A DNA stretch of 64,000 bases, taken from Enterococcus quebecensis (lineage in GTDB: Bacteria > Bacillota > Bacilli > Lactobacillales > Enterococcaceae). Each line of letters opens with the position of its first letter. Within the stretch, counting starts at the first letter, position 1. Position numbers and translations under genes: made by a program. The stretch covers positions 310,001 to 374,000 of the forward strand of contig NZ_MIKB01000012.1 in assembly GCF_001730365.1 (NCBI RefSeq). Reading direction: 5' to 3'. Shown here one piece after another: positions 42,886 through 51,733 of the stretch. The notes under the pieces were generated by a model. It did not search any database, was not told the DNA's origin, and was given only the letters and a program-made list of their open reading frames with translations.

Positions 42886-44364
42886 ATGACGCAAGTGTTA
42901 GATTTTCTAATGGGAATTTGGGATTATTTTGCTGCAAATATCTTAACTCAACCAGCATTTTTAATTGGTTTTATTGTTCTTTTAGGTTATGTTTTACTGA
43001 AAAAACCGATATACGAAAGTATCGCTGGTTTCCTAAAAGCGACTGTTGGCTACTTGATTTTAACTGTGGGGTCTGGGGGCTTAGTCGATAATTTTCGACC
43101 TATTTTAGTTGGACTGAAAGAACGCTTTGATTTGGATGCAATGGTCATAGATCCTTACTTTGGTCAGAATGCAGTAACTGCAGGGATCGAAGAGACTTTC
43201 GGGCGAACGTTTAGTGATACGATGATTTTATTATTGATTGCTTTTGTCATGAATATTTTATTGGTTCGTTTTAAAAAATATACAAAATTACGGGCAGTAT
43301 TTACTACAGGGAATGTTCAAATTCAACAAGCAGCAACAGCGTTCTGGATTTTGCTATTTTGTTTTCCTGATTTAGGGCAAATTCAAATTTTATTGATCAT
43401 GGGTCTTATTTTAGGTTGTTATTGGGCTGTGGGTTCAAACCTAACGGTGGATATTACACAAGATTTGACGGAAGGTGCAGGGTTTGCAATCGCTCATCAA
43501 CAAATGTTTGGTGTTTACATTTTTGCTCGACTAGCTGAAAAAATGAAAAAAGACAAAAATAATCGAAAATTGGAAGATGTAAAACTTCCTGGCTTTTTAT
43601 CGATTTTCAATGAAAATATGGTGGCGACATCAATTTTAATGCTCTTTTTCTTTGGAATTATTTTGGTCGTGTTAGGCCCGGATTATTTGATTGAAGCTGG
43701 ATTTATGGTAGAAGGACAAAGTTTTTTCTTCTATATATTACAAACGGCTTTATACTTTGCTGTTTACTTAGCTATTTTACAATTAGGTGTTCGAACATTC
43801 GTTTCAGAGCTGACAGAGTCATTCCAAGGGATATCAAATACATTATTACCAGGAGCTGTTCCAGGTATTGACGTGGCTGCTACATTTGGTTTTGGTTCAC
43901 CTAATGCTGTAACAATCGGCTTTTTATTTGGGGCTTTAGGACAATTTATTACAATTGGCTTATTGATTCTATTTAAATCTCCAGTAATCGTTATCGCAGG
44001 ATTTATTCCGCTATTCTTTGATAATGCAGTAATCGCTGTTTATGCGAATAATCGTGGTGGTTTTAAGGCAGCGTGTGTCTTCCCTTTTATTTCAGGCGTT
44101 GTTCAAGTTTTGGGCTCTGCATTAATCGCAGCATTTATCGGGCTATCTCAGTACGGTGGATATATTGGTATGTTTGACTGGGCAACGGTTTGGCCAGTTA
44201 TGACAATAGTAATGAAATACTTAGGTTACTTTGGTGTTGGATTAGTTGTGGTTCTGCTACTAGCAATTCCGCAGTTGCAATATCGAGCAAATCCAGAAGG
44301 ATATTTCTTGATTGCAGAAGATTATGATGAGTATGTAAAGAAAATGGCAGCTAAAGGTGCTTAA
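42886..44364 (+). CDS. ulaA: PTS ascorbate transporter subunit IIC
   Basis: A 492-residue membrane protein of the SgaT/UlaA family with about eleven helices. It carries L-ascorbate across the membrane while IIB phosphorylates it. Conserved stretches include LTVGSGGLVDNFRPIL and PGIDVAATFGFGSPNAVTIG. GAAAGAAGGGGAG precedes the ATG. The next gene (IIB) is not close as usual but lies 560 bp away, past a repeat array. Confidence 0.95.
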   Translation: MTQVLDFLMGIWDYFAANILTQPAFLIGFIVLLGYVLLKKPIYESIAGFLKATVGYLILTVGSGGLVDNFRPILVGLKERFDLDAMVIDPYFGQNAVTAGIEETFGRTFSDTMILLLIAFVMNILLVRFKKYTKLRAVFTTGNVQIQQAATAFWILLFCFPDLGQIQILLIMGLILGCYWAVGSNLTVDITQDLTEGAGFAIAHQQMFGVYIFARLAEKMKKDKNNRKLEDVKLPGFLSIFNENMVATSILMLFFFGIILVVLGPDYLIEAGFMVEGQSFFFYILQTALYFAVYLAILQLGVRTFVSELTESFQGISNTLLPGAVPGIDVAATFGFGSPNAVTIGFLFGALGQFITIGLLILFKSPVIVIAGFIPLFFDNAVIAVYANNRGGFKAACVFPFISGVVQVLGSALIAAFIGLSQYGGYIGMFDWATVWPVMTIVMKYLGYFGVGLVVVLLLAIPQLQYRANPEGYFLIAEDYDEYVKKMAAKGA

Positions 44365-44440
44365 ACCTGTTGTTATCAAGCTATAAGAGTTAGCTTTTCG
44401 GGGAAAAGACTAAAGGAACTCTTTCAGCTTTTAATGTTAT

Positions 44441-44908
44441 CTAGTTACGTGGGCTAGACTCTAGGAAAAAAGATAAAATCTGTTTGTGACTAAAAGCATC
44501 ACAATCCTATTTTCCTATTTTTCTACGAGTCAGGACGAGCCGACTACGCTTTAATATCTAGCTACATGGGCTAGACTCTAGGAAAAAAGATAAAATCTGT
44601 TTGTGACTAAAAGCATCACAACCCTATTTTCCTATTTTTCTACGAGTCAGGACGAGCCGACTACGCTTTAATATCTAGCTACATGGGCTAGACTCTAGGA
44701 AAAAAGATAAAATTTGTTTGTGACCAAAAGCGTCACAACCCTATTTTCCTATTTTTCTACGAGTCAGGACGAGCCGACTACGCTTTAATATCTAGCTACA
44801 TGGGCTAGACTCTGGGAAAAAAGATAAAATTTGTTTGTGACCAAAAGCGTCACAACCCTATTTTCCTATTTTTCTACGAGTCAGGACGAGCCCATTACGC
44901 TTTTAAAA
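44441..44908 (+). repeat. Four tandem 117-bp hairpin-forming repeats inside the ula operon
   Basis: Units start at 44441, 44558, 44675 and 44792, and differ by only a few bases. Each can fold into a long imperfect hairpin: GGCT/AGCC, GACTC/GAGTC, TAGGAAAAA/TTTTTCTA, and an inner TTGTGA/TCACAA. Most changes fall in loops (TAAAAGCA to CAAAAGCG), so pairing is kept. The 76 bp before the array (44365-44440) hold another hairpin, AAGCTATAAGAGTT / AACTCTTTCAGCTT, perhaps a decayed relative. No ORF is convincing in the whole 560-bp gap. Confidence 0.92.
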
Positions 44909-44924
44909 TTAGGAGGAATTTAAA

Positions 44925-45224
44925 ATGAGAGTATTAGTATCTTGTGCAAATGGATCTGGAACAAGTTTAATGATGAAGAAAAGTGTGGAAAAAGCATTGA
45001 AAGAATTAGGGTTTAATATTACTAACATTCATCATTGTGCGATTTCTGAAGGGAAAAGTACAGCGGGGCAATATGATGTCGTTTTTTGTCCGATGAATTT
45101 TTTGAATATGTTTGAAGACGCGAAGAAAAAAGGAATCACTGTTGTTGGTGTAAGAAATGTTATGTCAGCAAAAGAAATCAGTGAGCGAGTACAAGAAACG
45201 GAGTTAGCTGCAAAATTTAAATAG
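44925..45224 (+). CDS. ulaB: PTS ascorbate transporter subunit IIB
   Basis: This 99-residue EIIB has the phosphocysteine C7 in SCANGSGTS. It takes phosphate from the IIA protein and gives it to ascorbate during transport by IIC. A strong AGGAGGA precedes the ATG directly after the repeat array, so its translation should be independent of ulaA. Confidence 0.95.
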   Translation: MRVLVSCANGSGTSLMMKKSVEKALKELGFNITNIHHCAISEGKSTAGQYDVVFCPMNFLNMFEDAKKKGITVVGVRNVMSAKEISERVQETELAAKFK

Positions 45225-45249
45225 TTATAATTTTACATTGTCGAAGATT

Positions 45250-45276
45250 CTAGAGTGAATGGATCATTCGCTCTAG
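45250..45276 (+). terminator. Intercistronic hairpin between ulaB and ulaD
   Basis: Perfect CTAGAGTGAATG / CATTCGCTCTAG (one G-T) stem with a three-base loop followed by TCTTTG. Poor T-tract, so more likely partial termination or mRNA stabilisation. Confidence 0.55.
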
Positions 45277-45309
45277 TCTTTGTAGGGAAAGCGAAAGGAG
45301 AAAAAATAA

Positions 45310-45948
45310 ATGAGTAAACCTAACTTACAGGTAGCATTAGATCATTCAGACTTGCCAAGTGCAATTAAGGATGTCGTTGCAGTTGGTGAAGTTGTGGATA
45401 TTTTGGAAGTCGGAACGATTCTTTGTTTACAAGCAGGTGCAGAAGCTGTTCGCTGTATTCGTGCATTATATCCTGATAAAAAAGTCGTTGCTGATACCAA
45501 GTGTGCGGATGCAGGTGGAACGGTAGCAAAAAATTGCCGAGATGCTGGAGCTGATTGGATGACAGTTATTTGCTGTGCAACGATCCCAACAATGAAAGCT
45601 GCGGCAAAAGAAGTTGAAGAAGTTCAAGTGGAACTTTATGGAGATTGGACCTATGAACAAGCTCAAAAATGGTTGGATGCAGGTATCTCCCAAGCGATTT
45701 ATCATCAAAGCCGAGATGCGTTATTGGCAGGGGAAACATGGGGAGAAAAAGATTTGGCAAAGGTCAAAAAACTGATTGAGATGGGTTTTAGAGTTTCTGT
45801 TACTGGGGGATTAGATGTAGAGACACTGAAATTGTTCAAAGGCCTTGATGTGTACACTTTTATTACAGGTCGTGGAATTACCGCAGCTAAAGAACCCAAA
45901 AAAGCTGCACAAGATTTTCAAGATGAAATCAAACGTATTTGGGGGTAA
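45310..45948 (+). CDS. ulaD: 3-keto-L-gulonate-6-phosphate decarboxylase
   Basis: A 212-residue member of the orotidine-phosphate decarboxylase fold, with VALDHSD at the start, VVADTKCADAGG (active-site Asp-x-Lys-x-x-Asp) and a phosphate-binding VTGGLD. It converts 3-keto-L-gulonate 6-phosphate to L-xylulose 5-phosphate. It is distinguished from hexulose-phosphate synthase by its operon. GAAAGGAG precedes its ATG. Confidence 0.95.
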   Translation: MSKPNLQVALDHSDLPSAIKDVVAVGEVVDILEVGTILCLQAGAEAVRCIRALYPDKKVVADTKCADAGGTVAKNCRDAGADWMTVICCATIPTMKAAAKEVEEVQVELYGDWTYEQAQKWLDAGISQAIYHQSRDALLAGETWGEKDLAKVKKLIEMGFRVSVTGGLDVETLKLFKGLDVYTFITGRGITAAKEPKKAAQDFQDEIKRIWG

Positions 45949-45953
45949 AGCAT

Positions 45954-46814
45954 ATGACTACATTTGGAATCTACGAAAAAGCCCTCCCAAAAAACATTAG
46001 TTGGAAAGAGCGTTTGTTATTAGCTAAAAAATTAAATTTTGATTTTGTTGAGATGTCAATTGATGAAACAGATGAGCGACTTAAACGATTAGACTGGACA
46101 GATGAAGAGCGAAAAGAAGTGAGAGACGCAATTCATGAAACTAAAGTGAACATCTTATCAATTTGTTTGAGTGGACACCGACGCTTTCCGTTAGGTTCTA
46201 TGGATCAGGAAAAACGTGATACAGCTTTGATTATAATGGAAAAAGCAATCGCATTAGCTTCTGATTTAGGTATCCGTACGATTCAATTAGCAGGCTATGA
46301 TGTTTACTATGAAGAGAAGACAGTAACATCAAGAGCCTATTTTATTGAAAACTTAAAAAAAGCAGTAGCAATGGCTGCTGCTAAAGAGGTCGTTTTATCA
46401 ATAGAAATTATGGATGATCCGTTTATTAATTCAATTTCTAAATTCTTAAAAATCAAAGAGCAAATTCCATCGCCTTATTTGCAAGTGTATCCTGATCTTG
46501 GTAATTTATCAGCTTGGCCGGAAAATGATGTTGGTTATGAACTAGAAATTGGAATTGATCATATTTCTGCCATTCATTTGAAGGATACGATTGCAGTGAC
46601 CGACAAGTTTCCTGGGAAATTTAAAGAAGTTCCTTTTGGTTCAGGTTGCGTTGACTTTTTGGGGTGTCTCAAAACATTAAAGCGTTTAGAATACAATGGA
46701 CCTTTTCTAATCGAAATGTGGAGTGAAAACAGTGAAGCACCTGAAAAAGAAATCGAGAAAGCTAAAACATTTCTTTTTCCTTATTTGAAGGAGGTTGGAT
46801 ATGTTGTCAAATAA
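45954..46814 (+). CDS. ulaE: L-xylulose-5-phosphate 3-epimerase
   Basis: The 286-residue protein is a TIM-barrel sugar phosphate isomerase/epimerase of the UlaE family, with FVEMSIDE near the start and the metal-binding IEIMDD, YPDLGN and IHLKDT strands. It makes L-ribulose 5-phosphate. I start it at ATG 45954, directly after the ulaD stop; an in-frame TTG at 45939 would overlap ulaD. Its 3' end overlaps ulaF by 14 bases. Confidence 0.94.
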   Translation: MTTFGIYEKALPKNISWKERLLLAKKLNFDFVEMSIDETDERLKRLDWTDEERKEVRDAIHETKVNILSICLSGHRRFPLGSMDQEKRDTALIIMEKAIALASDLGIRTIQLAGYDVYYEEKTVTSRAYFIENLKKAVAMAAAKEVVLSIEIMDDPFINSISKFLKIKEQIPSPYLQVYPDLGNLSAWPENDVGYELEIGIDHISAIHLKDTIAVTDKFPGKFKEVPFGSGCVDFLGCLKTLKRLEYNGPFLIEMWSENSEAPEKEIEKAKTFLFPYLKEVGYVVK

Positions 46815-47514
46815 ACGATTGATAGAAGAGATGAAACAACGCGTTTTTGTTGCTAATTTGGCTTTGCCAGAATCAGGGTTGGTAAAACTTACTTGGGGAA
46901 ATGTTAGTGAGATCAATCGGGGAGCAGGAGTGATTGTCATCAAGCCAAGTGGTGTTCCTTATAGCAAGATGAAAGTTTCTGACATGGTTGTAACAGATTT
47001 AAATGGTGAACTGCTGGAAGAGGGAATGAAACCTTCTTCCGATTTAGCGACTCATGTTGAATTGTATAAAGCTTTTGAAGAAATCAATGCTGTAGTGCAT
47101 ACTCATTCCAAAAATGCAGTGATGTGGGCGCAAGCGGGACGAGAAATTCCGGCATATGGAACGACTCATGCGGATACTTTTTATGGGGAAATTCCTTGTA
47201 CGCGTCAATTAACGTTGGAAGAAGTTTCTTCTGCATATGAATATGAGACAGGAAAAGTAATAGTTGAAACCTTCAAAGAAAAAAAGATTGACCCTTTAGC
47301 TGTTCCAGGTGTCTTGGTTTATGGTCATGGTCCATTTACTTGGGGAGAAACACCGCAAAAAGCTGTGGAGAACAGTGTTGTATTAGATGAAGTAGCTGAG
47401 ATGGCATGCGTAACAGAAGTTGTAAATGATGCAGTAGGTTCAATTCCCCAGTATCTTTTAGACAAGCACTTTTTTAGAAAGCATGGCAAGAATGCATACT
47501 ATGGACAAGCTTAG
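46801..47514 (+). CDS. ulaF: L-ribulose-5-phosphate 4-epimerase
   Basis: A class II aldolase-fold epimerase of 237 residues with the zinc motif HTHS and the later YGHGPFTWG. It yields D-xylulose 5-phosphate, which enters the pentose phosphate or phosphoketolase route. GAAGGAGG before ATG 46801 lies inside ulaE. No other arabinose genes are present, so UlaF fits better than AraD. It closes the operon and is followed by a strong terminator. Confidence 0.95.
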   Translation: MLSNKRLIEEMKQRVFVANLALPESGLVKLTWGNVSEINRGAGVIVIKPSGVPYSKMKVSDMVVTDLNGELLEEGMKPSSDLATHVELYKAFEEINAVVHTHSKNAVMWAQAGREIPAYGTTHADTFYGEIPCTRQLTLEEVSSAYEYETGKVIVETFKEKKIDPLAVPGVLVYGHGPFTWGETPQKAVENSVVLDEVAEMACVTEVVNDAVGSIPQYLLDKHFFRKHGKNAYYGQA

Positions 47515-47544
47515 ATAATATAAAATACATTTATTGAATTAATT

Positions 47545-47588
47545 GTGTAGATGAGTCTAATATTGACTTTATCTGCACTTTTTTTATT
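47545..47588 (+). terminator. ula operon terminator
   Basis: GTGTAGAT / ATCTGCAC stem with an inner GAGTC/GACTT pair and seven T residues. Confidence 0.85.
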
Positions 47589-47624
47589 TTATGAAAGAAA
47601 ATGATGAGGACTTTTCTGAAATAC

Positions 47625-47652
47625 TTGAATTTAATTTCAGAAAAGCTATACT
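47625..47652 (+). promoter_or_regulatory. Promoter of the APC permease gene
   Basis: TTGAAT, 16-bp spacer, TATACT, 34 bp before the preferred start codon. Confidence 0.6.
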
Positions 47653-47686
47653 AAAAAAATGACATAATATGGGAAAGAGGATGATC

Positions 47687-49009
47687 ATGGGAGAAAATCA
47701 ATTGAAGCGGGAAATTTCATTATTTGGCGCTTTTTCAACAGTTATGGGAACTGTTATTGGTGCAGGTGTTTTTTTTAAAACAGCAAGTGTGGTTAGCTTT
47801 GCTCAGTCACCGAGCTTAACAATTTTTGCGTGGGTTTTAGGTGGAGTTTTAACAATATGTGCGGGTTTGACAAGTGCAGAATTAGCGACTGCTATTCCAA
47901 AAACGGGTGGTGCAGTCAAATATATAGAATATACATATGGGAAGTTGCCTGGTTTTTTGTTGGGATGGGCTCAAAGTGTCATTTATTTTCCAGCTAATAT
48001 TGCTGCGTTGTCGATTATTTTTAGTACGCAGTTTATCCACTTATTTCATTTGTCAAATGGATCGCTATTACCAATAGCAATAGGAACTGGCTTGAGTGTG
48101 ACCTTAATTAATTTATTAGGAACTAAAGCAGCATCACAATTACAGTCATTTACATTGATCATAAAAATGATTCCGATCGCATTAATTGTATTAGCTGGTT
48201 TATTTATGCCTTCTAATGTCGAAGTCTCGTTACTACCTGTTAAGTCGGGTGGAGATAGCGGTTTTATCCATGCGCTGAGTGGATCTTTATTGGCAACAAT
48301 GTTTGCATATGATGGTTGGCTTGGTGTTGGTACTATAGCTGGTGAAATGAAAAGACCGGAAAAAGATTTGCCAAAAGCAATATTTTTAGGCCTAACGTTT
48401 ATTACAATTGTTTATGTTTTAATCAATATTGTGTTTCTTAAAACCTTACCAATCCAACAACTTTCTGGCAATTTAAATGCAGCTTCAGATGCGTCTAATC
48501 AAATTTTTGGAGCTGTTGGTGGTAAATTAGTAACGATTGGCATTTTGATTTCAGTATATGGTGCATTGAATGGTTATACGATGACTGGTATTCGTGTACC
48601 GTATGCGTTGGCGTTAGAGGGGATGATTCCCTTCAGTCAGCAATTTCAAAAACTATCTAAAAAGTTTGTTGTTCCTTATATCGCAGGGATCTTCCAATTC
48701 AGTATTGCTGCGATTATGATGTTTTTGGGCAGTTTTGATTTATTAACGGATATGTTGATTTTTGTCATGTGGCTTTTCAGCCTATTAATTTTTACTGCAG
48801 TATTGATTTTGAGGAAAAGAGAACCAGAGCTGAACCGCCCTTATAAAGTCCCTTTATATCCTGTTATTCCTATAGTAGCAATTTTAGGAGGTTTATTTAT
48901 TTTAATTACTACATTATTCACGCAAACAATTTTGGCCAGTATTGGAATAAGCATTACTTTGTTGGGAATCCCAGTATATATGGTGAATAAAAAATTGAAA
49001 AATAAATAA
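47687..49009 (+). CDS. APC-superfamily amino acid permease/exchanger
   Basis: A twelve-helix transporter of 440 residues. I choose ATG 47687, six bases after AAAGAGG, over in-frame ATGs at 47669 and 47681. The first helix carries the substrate-binding GTVIGAGVF (consensus GSGIGSGIF), and helix 6 has FAYDGWLGVG. The sequence resembles the LAT/SteT branch of serine-threonine exchangers. The actual amino acid cannot be read from sequence. It is a single-gene unit. Confidence 0.92.
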   Translation: MGENQLKREISLFGAFSTVMGTVIGAGVFFKTASVVSFAQSPSLTIFAWVLGGVLTICAGLTSAELATAIPKTGGAVKYIEYTYGKLPGFLLGWAQSVIYFPANIAALSIIFSTQFIHLFHLSNGSLLPIAIGTGLSVTLINLLGTKAASQLQSFTLIIKMIPIALIVLAGLFMPSNVEVSLLPVKSGGDSGFIHALSGSLLATMFAYDGWLGVGTIAGEMKRPEKDLPKAIFLGLTFITIVYVLINIVFLKTLPIQQLSGNLNAASDASNQIFGAVGGKLVTIGILISVYGALNGYTMTGIRVPYALALEGMIPFSQQFQKLSKKFVVPYIAGIFQFSIAAIMMFLGSFDLLTDMLIFVMWLFSLLIFTAVLILRKREPELNRPYKVPLYPVIPIVAILGGLFILITTLFTQTILASIGISITLLGIPVYMVNKKLKNK

Positions 49010-49091
49010 TTTTTTATTTTTTGTAAAATAGTTATTTCTTTTTAAAAGTAATTTTAGTGATTTATTATGAATTGTTTGGTATAATAAATAA

Positions 49092-49162
49092 GATCTAAGT
49101 CTTTATCGCTTGGTAAAGCACTGACTCCTACTCAACCCTTTTGAGTAGGAGTCAGTTTTTCT
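49092..49162 (+). ncRNA. Candidate small RNA 1
   Basis: An extended -10 box (TGGTATAAT, 49077-49085) is followed 36 bp later by a perfect 15-bp stem CTGACTCCTACTCAA / TTGAGTAGGAGTCAG and TTTTTC. The expected transcript is about 70 bases with no ORF. It is separated from the permease stop by over 80 bp, so the hairpin could also be that gene's late terminator. Confidence 0.5.
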
Positions 49163-49230
49163 CAAAAATTTTAATAAAATTCACAATTTCTGAAAGTTAT
49201 TACGGGCAATTTTTTAGTATAATGAGTATA

Positions 49231-49325
49231 TCAAAACGATAAACTATTTTGGGGAAGATAGTGCATCAGAACTCTTATAAAGTTGTAAGTGGTGATTTTT
49301 TCACACTTACAACTTTATTTTTTTC
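49231..49325 (+). ncRNA. Candidate small RNA 2
   Basis: TATAAT at 49218-49223 (weak -35) precedes a sequence of about 95 bases ending in a perfect 15-bp stem ATAAAGTTGTAAGTG / CACTTACAACTTTAT and a T-run. No ORF. It has the same layout as candidate 1 directly upstream. Confidence 0.5.
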
Positions 49326-49392
49326 TTTTATAGTTTGTTAAGAATGGATTTATACAGTTGAAACAGTGGTTAATTAAACTTGGTGTAACATT

Positions 49393-49436
49393 AAAACCTG
49401 AAACGAAACTTTTTTAGTTTTGTTTCAGGTTTTTTG
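49393..49436 (+). terminator. Third terminator hairpin before comGA
   Basis: AAACCTGAAAC / GTTTCAGGTTT stem (inner AAAC/GTTT) with TTTTTTG after it. Together with the two hairpins before it, it shields comG from readthrough. The 474-bp gap 49010-49483 holds no coding gene. Confidence 0.85.
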
Positions 49437-49453
49437 AATATTTTTTATTAAAG

Positions 49454-49461
49454 TGCGTATA
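49454..49461 (+). promoter_or_regulatory. Possible competence (ComX/SigX-type) promoter box
   Basis: TGCGTATA matches six of eight bases of the streptococcal cin-box TACGAATA, follows a T-rich run, and lies 22 bp before comGA. Confidence 0.35.
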
Positions 49462-49483
49462 TTACTTTTGAGGAGGGAAGAGA

Positions 49484-50446
49484 ATGGATATTAAAGAGCT
49501 TTCTCTTAAGTTAATTGCATGGGGTGTTGTAGAATGTTTGCAAGATATCTATGTTTTACCTGTTGAAAACAAGGTTCAAATATTTACAAGAAAGGGGAAA
49601 AAAAGAGTACTCTTCCAAGAATTGAATGAGGAAGAAGGTGAAAAATTAATTTTTCATTTTAAGTTCATTGGCAGTATGGACGTTGGAGAGCGAAGAAAAG
49701 CTCAGGTTGGAGCTGCAACGTATAGGATCAATAATGATGAAGTACGGTTGCGTTTATCCACAGTGGGTGATTTTAGACAACGAGAAAGTTTGGTTATCCG
49801 TTTTTTGCATATTTTCGGAAATAACCGTGAAAACTACTTTTTACCACAGCAACTAACAAGCATTCGGAATCATATTAAGCAGCGTGGGTTACATTTGTTT
49901 TGTGGTCCTGTCGGTTCTGGTAAAACAACATTAATGTATAAATTAGCAAAGGAAACAGATCAATTTCAACAAGTGATTACAATAGAAGATCCTGTGGAAA
50001 TTGAGGAAGAGTCGTTTCTTCAATTGCAAACGAATACCAAAATTGATTTGACTTATGATGCGTTAATCAAAGCTTGTTTACGCCATCGACCAGATGTTTT
50101 GATTATTGGAGAAATACGAGATGCTCTGACTGCTGAAGCTGCGATTAGAGCAGCACTCACAGGGCATACAGTATTCGCAACAATTCATGCGAGGAGTATT
50201 AATGGAGTCTATGAACGATTGGCAGAATTAGGTGTAAAGGAACGAGAAATTTCTGAATGTGTGGCAGGAATTATTTATCAGAGATTATTACCTTTTCTCA
50301 CTATAAATGATGAAGAAATCAGTGGCTTACTTATGGATTATGATTTTTCTAGAAAAATGATTTCTAAGTGGTCGCAAGAATTAAGGAAGGTTTGGGCGTA
50401 TGGATTTATTGATGATCAAACATTTGAAGAAGAAAAAGAGTATTGA
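49484..50446 (+). CDS. comGA: Competence pilus ATPase ComGA
   Basis: A 320-residue type II secretion/type IV pilus ATPase (PilB/GspE family) with Walker A FCGPVGSGKTT (about residue 139), the Asp box TIEDPVEIEE, and Walker B IIGEIRD followed by the His box TGHTVFATIHA. It drives assembly of the DNA-uptake pseudopilus at the membrane. It is short because the N-terminal GspE domain is reduced and the tetracysteine zinc site is absent, as in other ComGA. First gene of the seven-gene comG operon. Confidence 0.96.
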   Translation: MDIKELSLKLIAWGVVECLQDIYVLPVENKVQIFTRKGKKRVLFQELNEEEGEKLIFHFKFIGSMDVGERRKAQVGAATYRINNDEVRLRLSTVGDFRQRESLVIRFLHIFGNNRENYFLPQQLTSIRNHIKQRGLHLFCGPVGSGKTTLMYKLAKETDQFQQVITIEDPVEIEEESFLQLQTNTKIDLTYDALIKACLRHRPDVLIIGEIRDALTAEAAIRAALTGHTVFATIHARSINGVYERLAELGVKEREISECVAGIIYQRLLPFLTINDEEISGLLMDYDFSRKMISKWSQELRKVWAYGFIDDQTFEEEKEY

Positions 50447-51446
50447 ATTATCAAAACAACAACAGCAACTTTTTATTCATTTACTTGCAGATTTATTGAA
50501 GAATGGATTTACCATTCAAGAAAGTTTGCTTTTTATGAAAAAATCTCGTTCTATTTCTGAAAAAGCGATAAACTACTTGATTACATTGATGGAACAAGGA
50601 GAATCACTTCATAGTGGGTTAGTTCCTCTTGGATTTAAGACACTAGTTATTACACAAATTGAATTTGCGCAAACTCACGGAGATTTAGCAGGAACACTAA
50701 AAAGAATCAACCAACATATGAGAATCGTTGAAAAACAGCAACAAAGTTTTTATAAAGTAATCAGCTATCCAGTATTACTTTTACTTTTTTTAACTGTTGT
50801 TTTGATTAGTATTCGTCAAGTTTTGCTTCCTCAACTGATGATAAATGGAACGATTCAAGCGGACAGTATAGGAATTCATTTTATTCAGAAAAGTCCCTAT
50901 TACTTACTTGCATTTATCCTCAGTTTAGTAGTTACGGTTTCTTTTTTACGTTGGCAGTTAAGTAAAAGAACTTTTTTACAAAGAGCGACATTTTTTTCTA
51001 AGTTACCGCTCATAGGAAAGTTTTATAAAGAATATAGTTCTGCTTTTTTTGCTCTTGAATGGGGAAAACTATTTTATCAAGGATTGGAAATTAAGATGGT
51101 TATCCAATTAATGCAAACAGTAGAGCAGCGTTCTCTCATGAGGGAACTTGCTGAAATAATTGAAGAACGATCAATATTGGGGCATACATTTTATGAACAA
51201 CTGCCAACATTTTCTTTCTTCTCTCCAGAATTATCTTTGATTATTCAACAAGGAGAGGTGAAAGGAAATTTAGGTAAAGAGTTGATGTTATATAGTGAGT
51301 TGTGTTGGCAACGTTTTTTTAAGCGTATGGAAAAATTAATTCAATGGATTCAGCCAATTATTTTTTTAATTGTTGCATTGTTAGTTGTTAGTGTTTATGC
51401 AGCGATGCTATTGCCAATTTACGGCGGAATGGAGGAGCTATTATGA
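50400..51446 (+). CDS. comGB: Competence pilus membrane platform ComGB
   Basis: This 348-residue GspF/PilC-type inner membrane protein has two T2SSF domains, with helices near residues 120-140, 165-185 and 320-345. It anchors the pseudopilus and works with ComGA. ATG 50400 lies within comGA (47-base overlap) with GGAAGG nine bases before it, so translation is coupled. It overlaps comGC by four bases. Confidence 0.94.
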   Translation: MDLLMIKHLKKKKSIELSKQQQQLFIHLLADLLKNGFTIQESLLFMKKSRSISEKAINYLITLMEQGESLHSGLVPLGFKTLVITQIEFAQTHGDLAGTLKRINQHMRIVEKQQQSFYKVISYPVLLLLFLTVVLISIRQVLLPQLMINGTIQADSIGIHFIQKSPYYLLAFILSLVVTVSFLRWQLSKRTFLQRATFFSKLPLIGKFYKEYSSAFFALEWGKLFYQGLEIKMVIQLMQTVEQRSLMRELAEIIEERSILGHTFYEQLPTFSFFSPELSLIIQQGEVKGNLGKELMLYSELCWQRFFKRMEKLIQWIQPIIFLIVALLVVSVYAAMLLPIYGGMEELL

Positions 51447-51733
51447 TCGTACAAAAGAAAAAACAACGAATGAATTATTGTGGATTTACATTATTAGAAA
51501 TGTTGGTTGTATTGCTGATTATTTCCGTTTTAATTTTATTATTTGTACCAAATCTTTCAAAACACAAAGAAAGTGTTGATAAAAAGGGAAATGAAGCAAT
51601 TGTTAAAATTGTAGAGACACAAATTGATTTGTATACTATGGAAAAAAATCAGACGCCAACGATTGATCAGTTGTTAAAAGAGCAGTACATCACACAAGAA
51701 CAATATGAGAAATATCAGGCAAATAAGAAATGA
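51443..51733 (+). CDS. comGC: Major competence pseudopilin ComGC
   Basis: A 96-residue prepilin with the cleavage site G14/F15 in YCGFTLLEMLVV and glutamate at mature position 5. The hydrophobic helix (15-37) and small globular end are typical of the main competence pilin. It needs the ComC prepilin peptidase, which is not in this window. It overlaps both neighbours by four bases. Confidence 0.95.
   Translation: MIVQKKKQRMNYCGFTLLEMLVVLLIISVLILLFVPNLSKHKESVDKKGNEAIVKIVETQIDLYTMEKNQTPTIDQLLKEQYITQEQYEKYQANKK

Noticed and set aside
44441-44908. CRISPR array in the ula operon
   Set aside because: The 117-bp units are directly adjacent with no unique spacers, and no cas genes are present.
46801-47514. 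Arabinose-pathway AraD
   Set aside because: No araA or araB nearby and it closes a complete ula operon.
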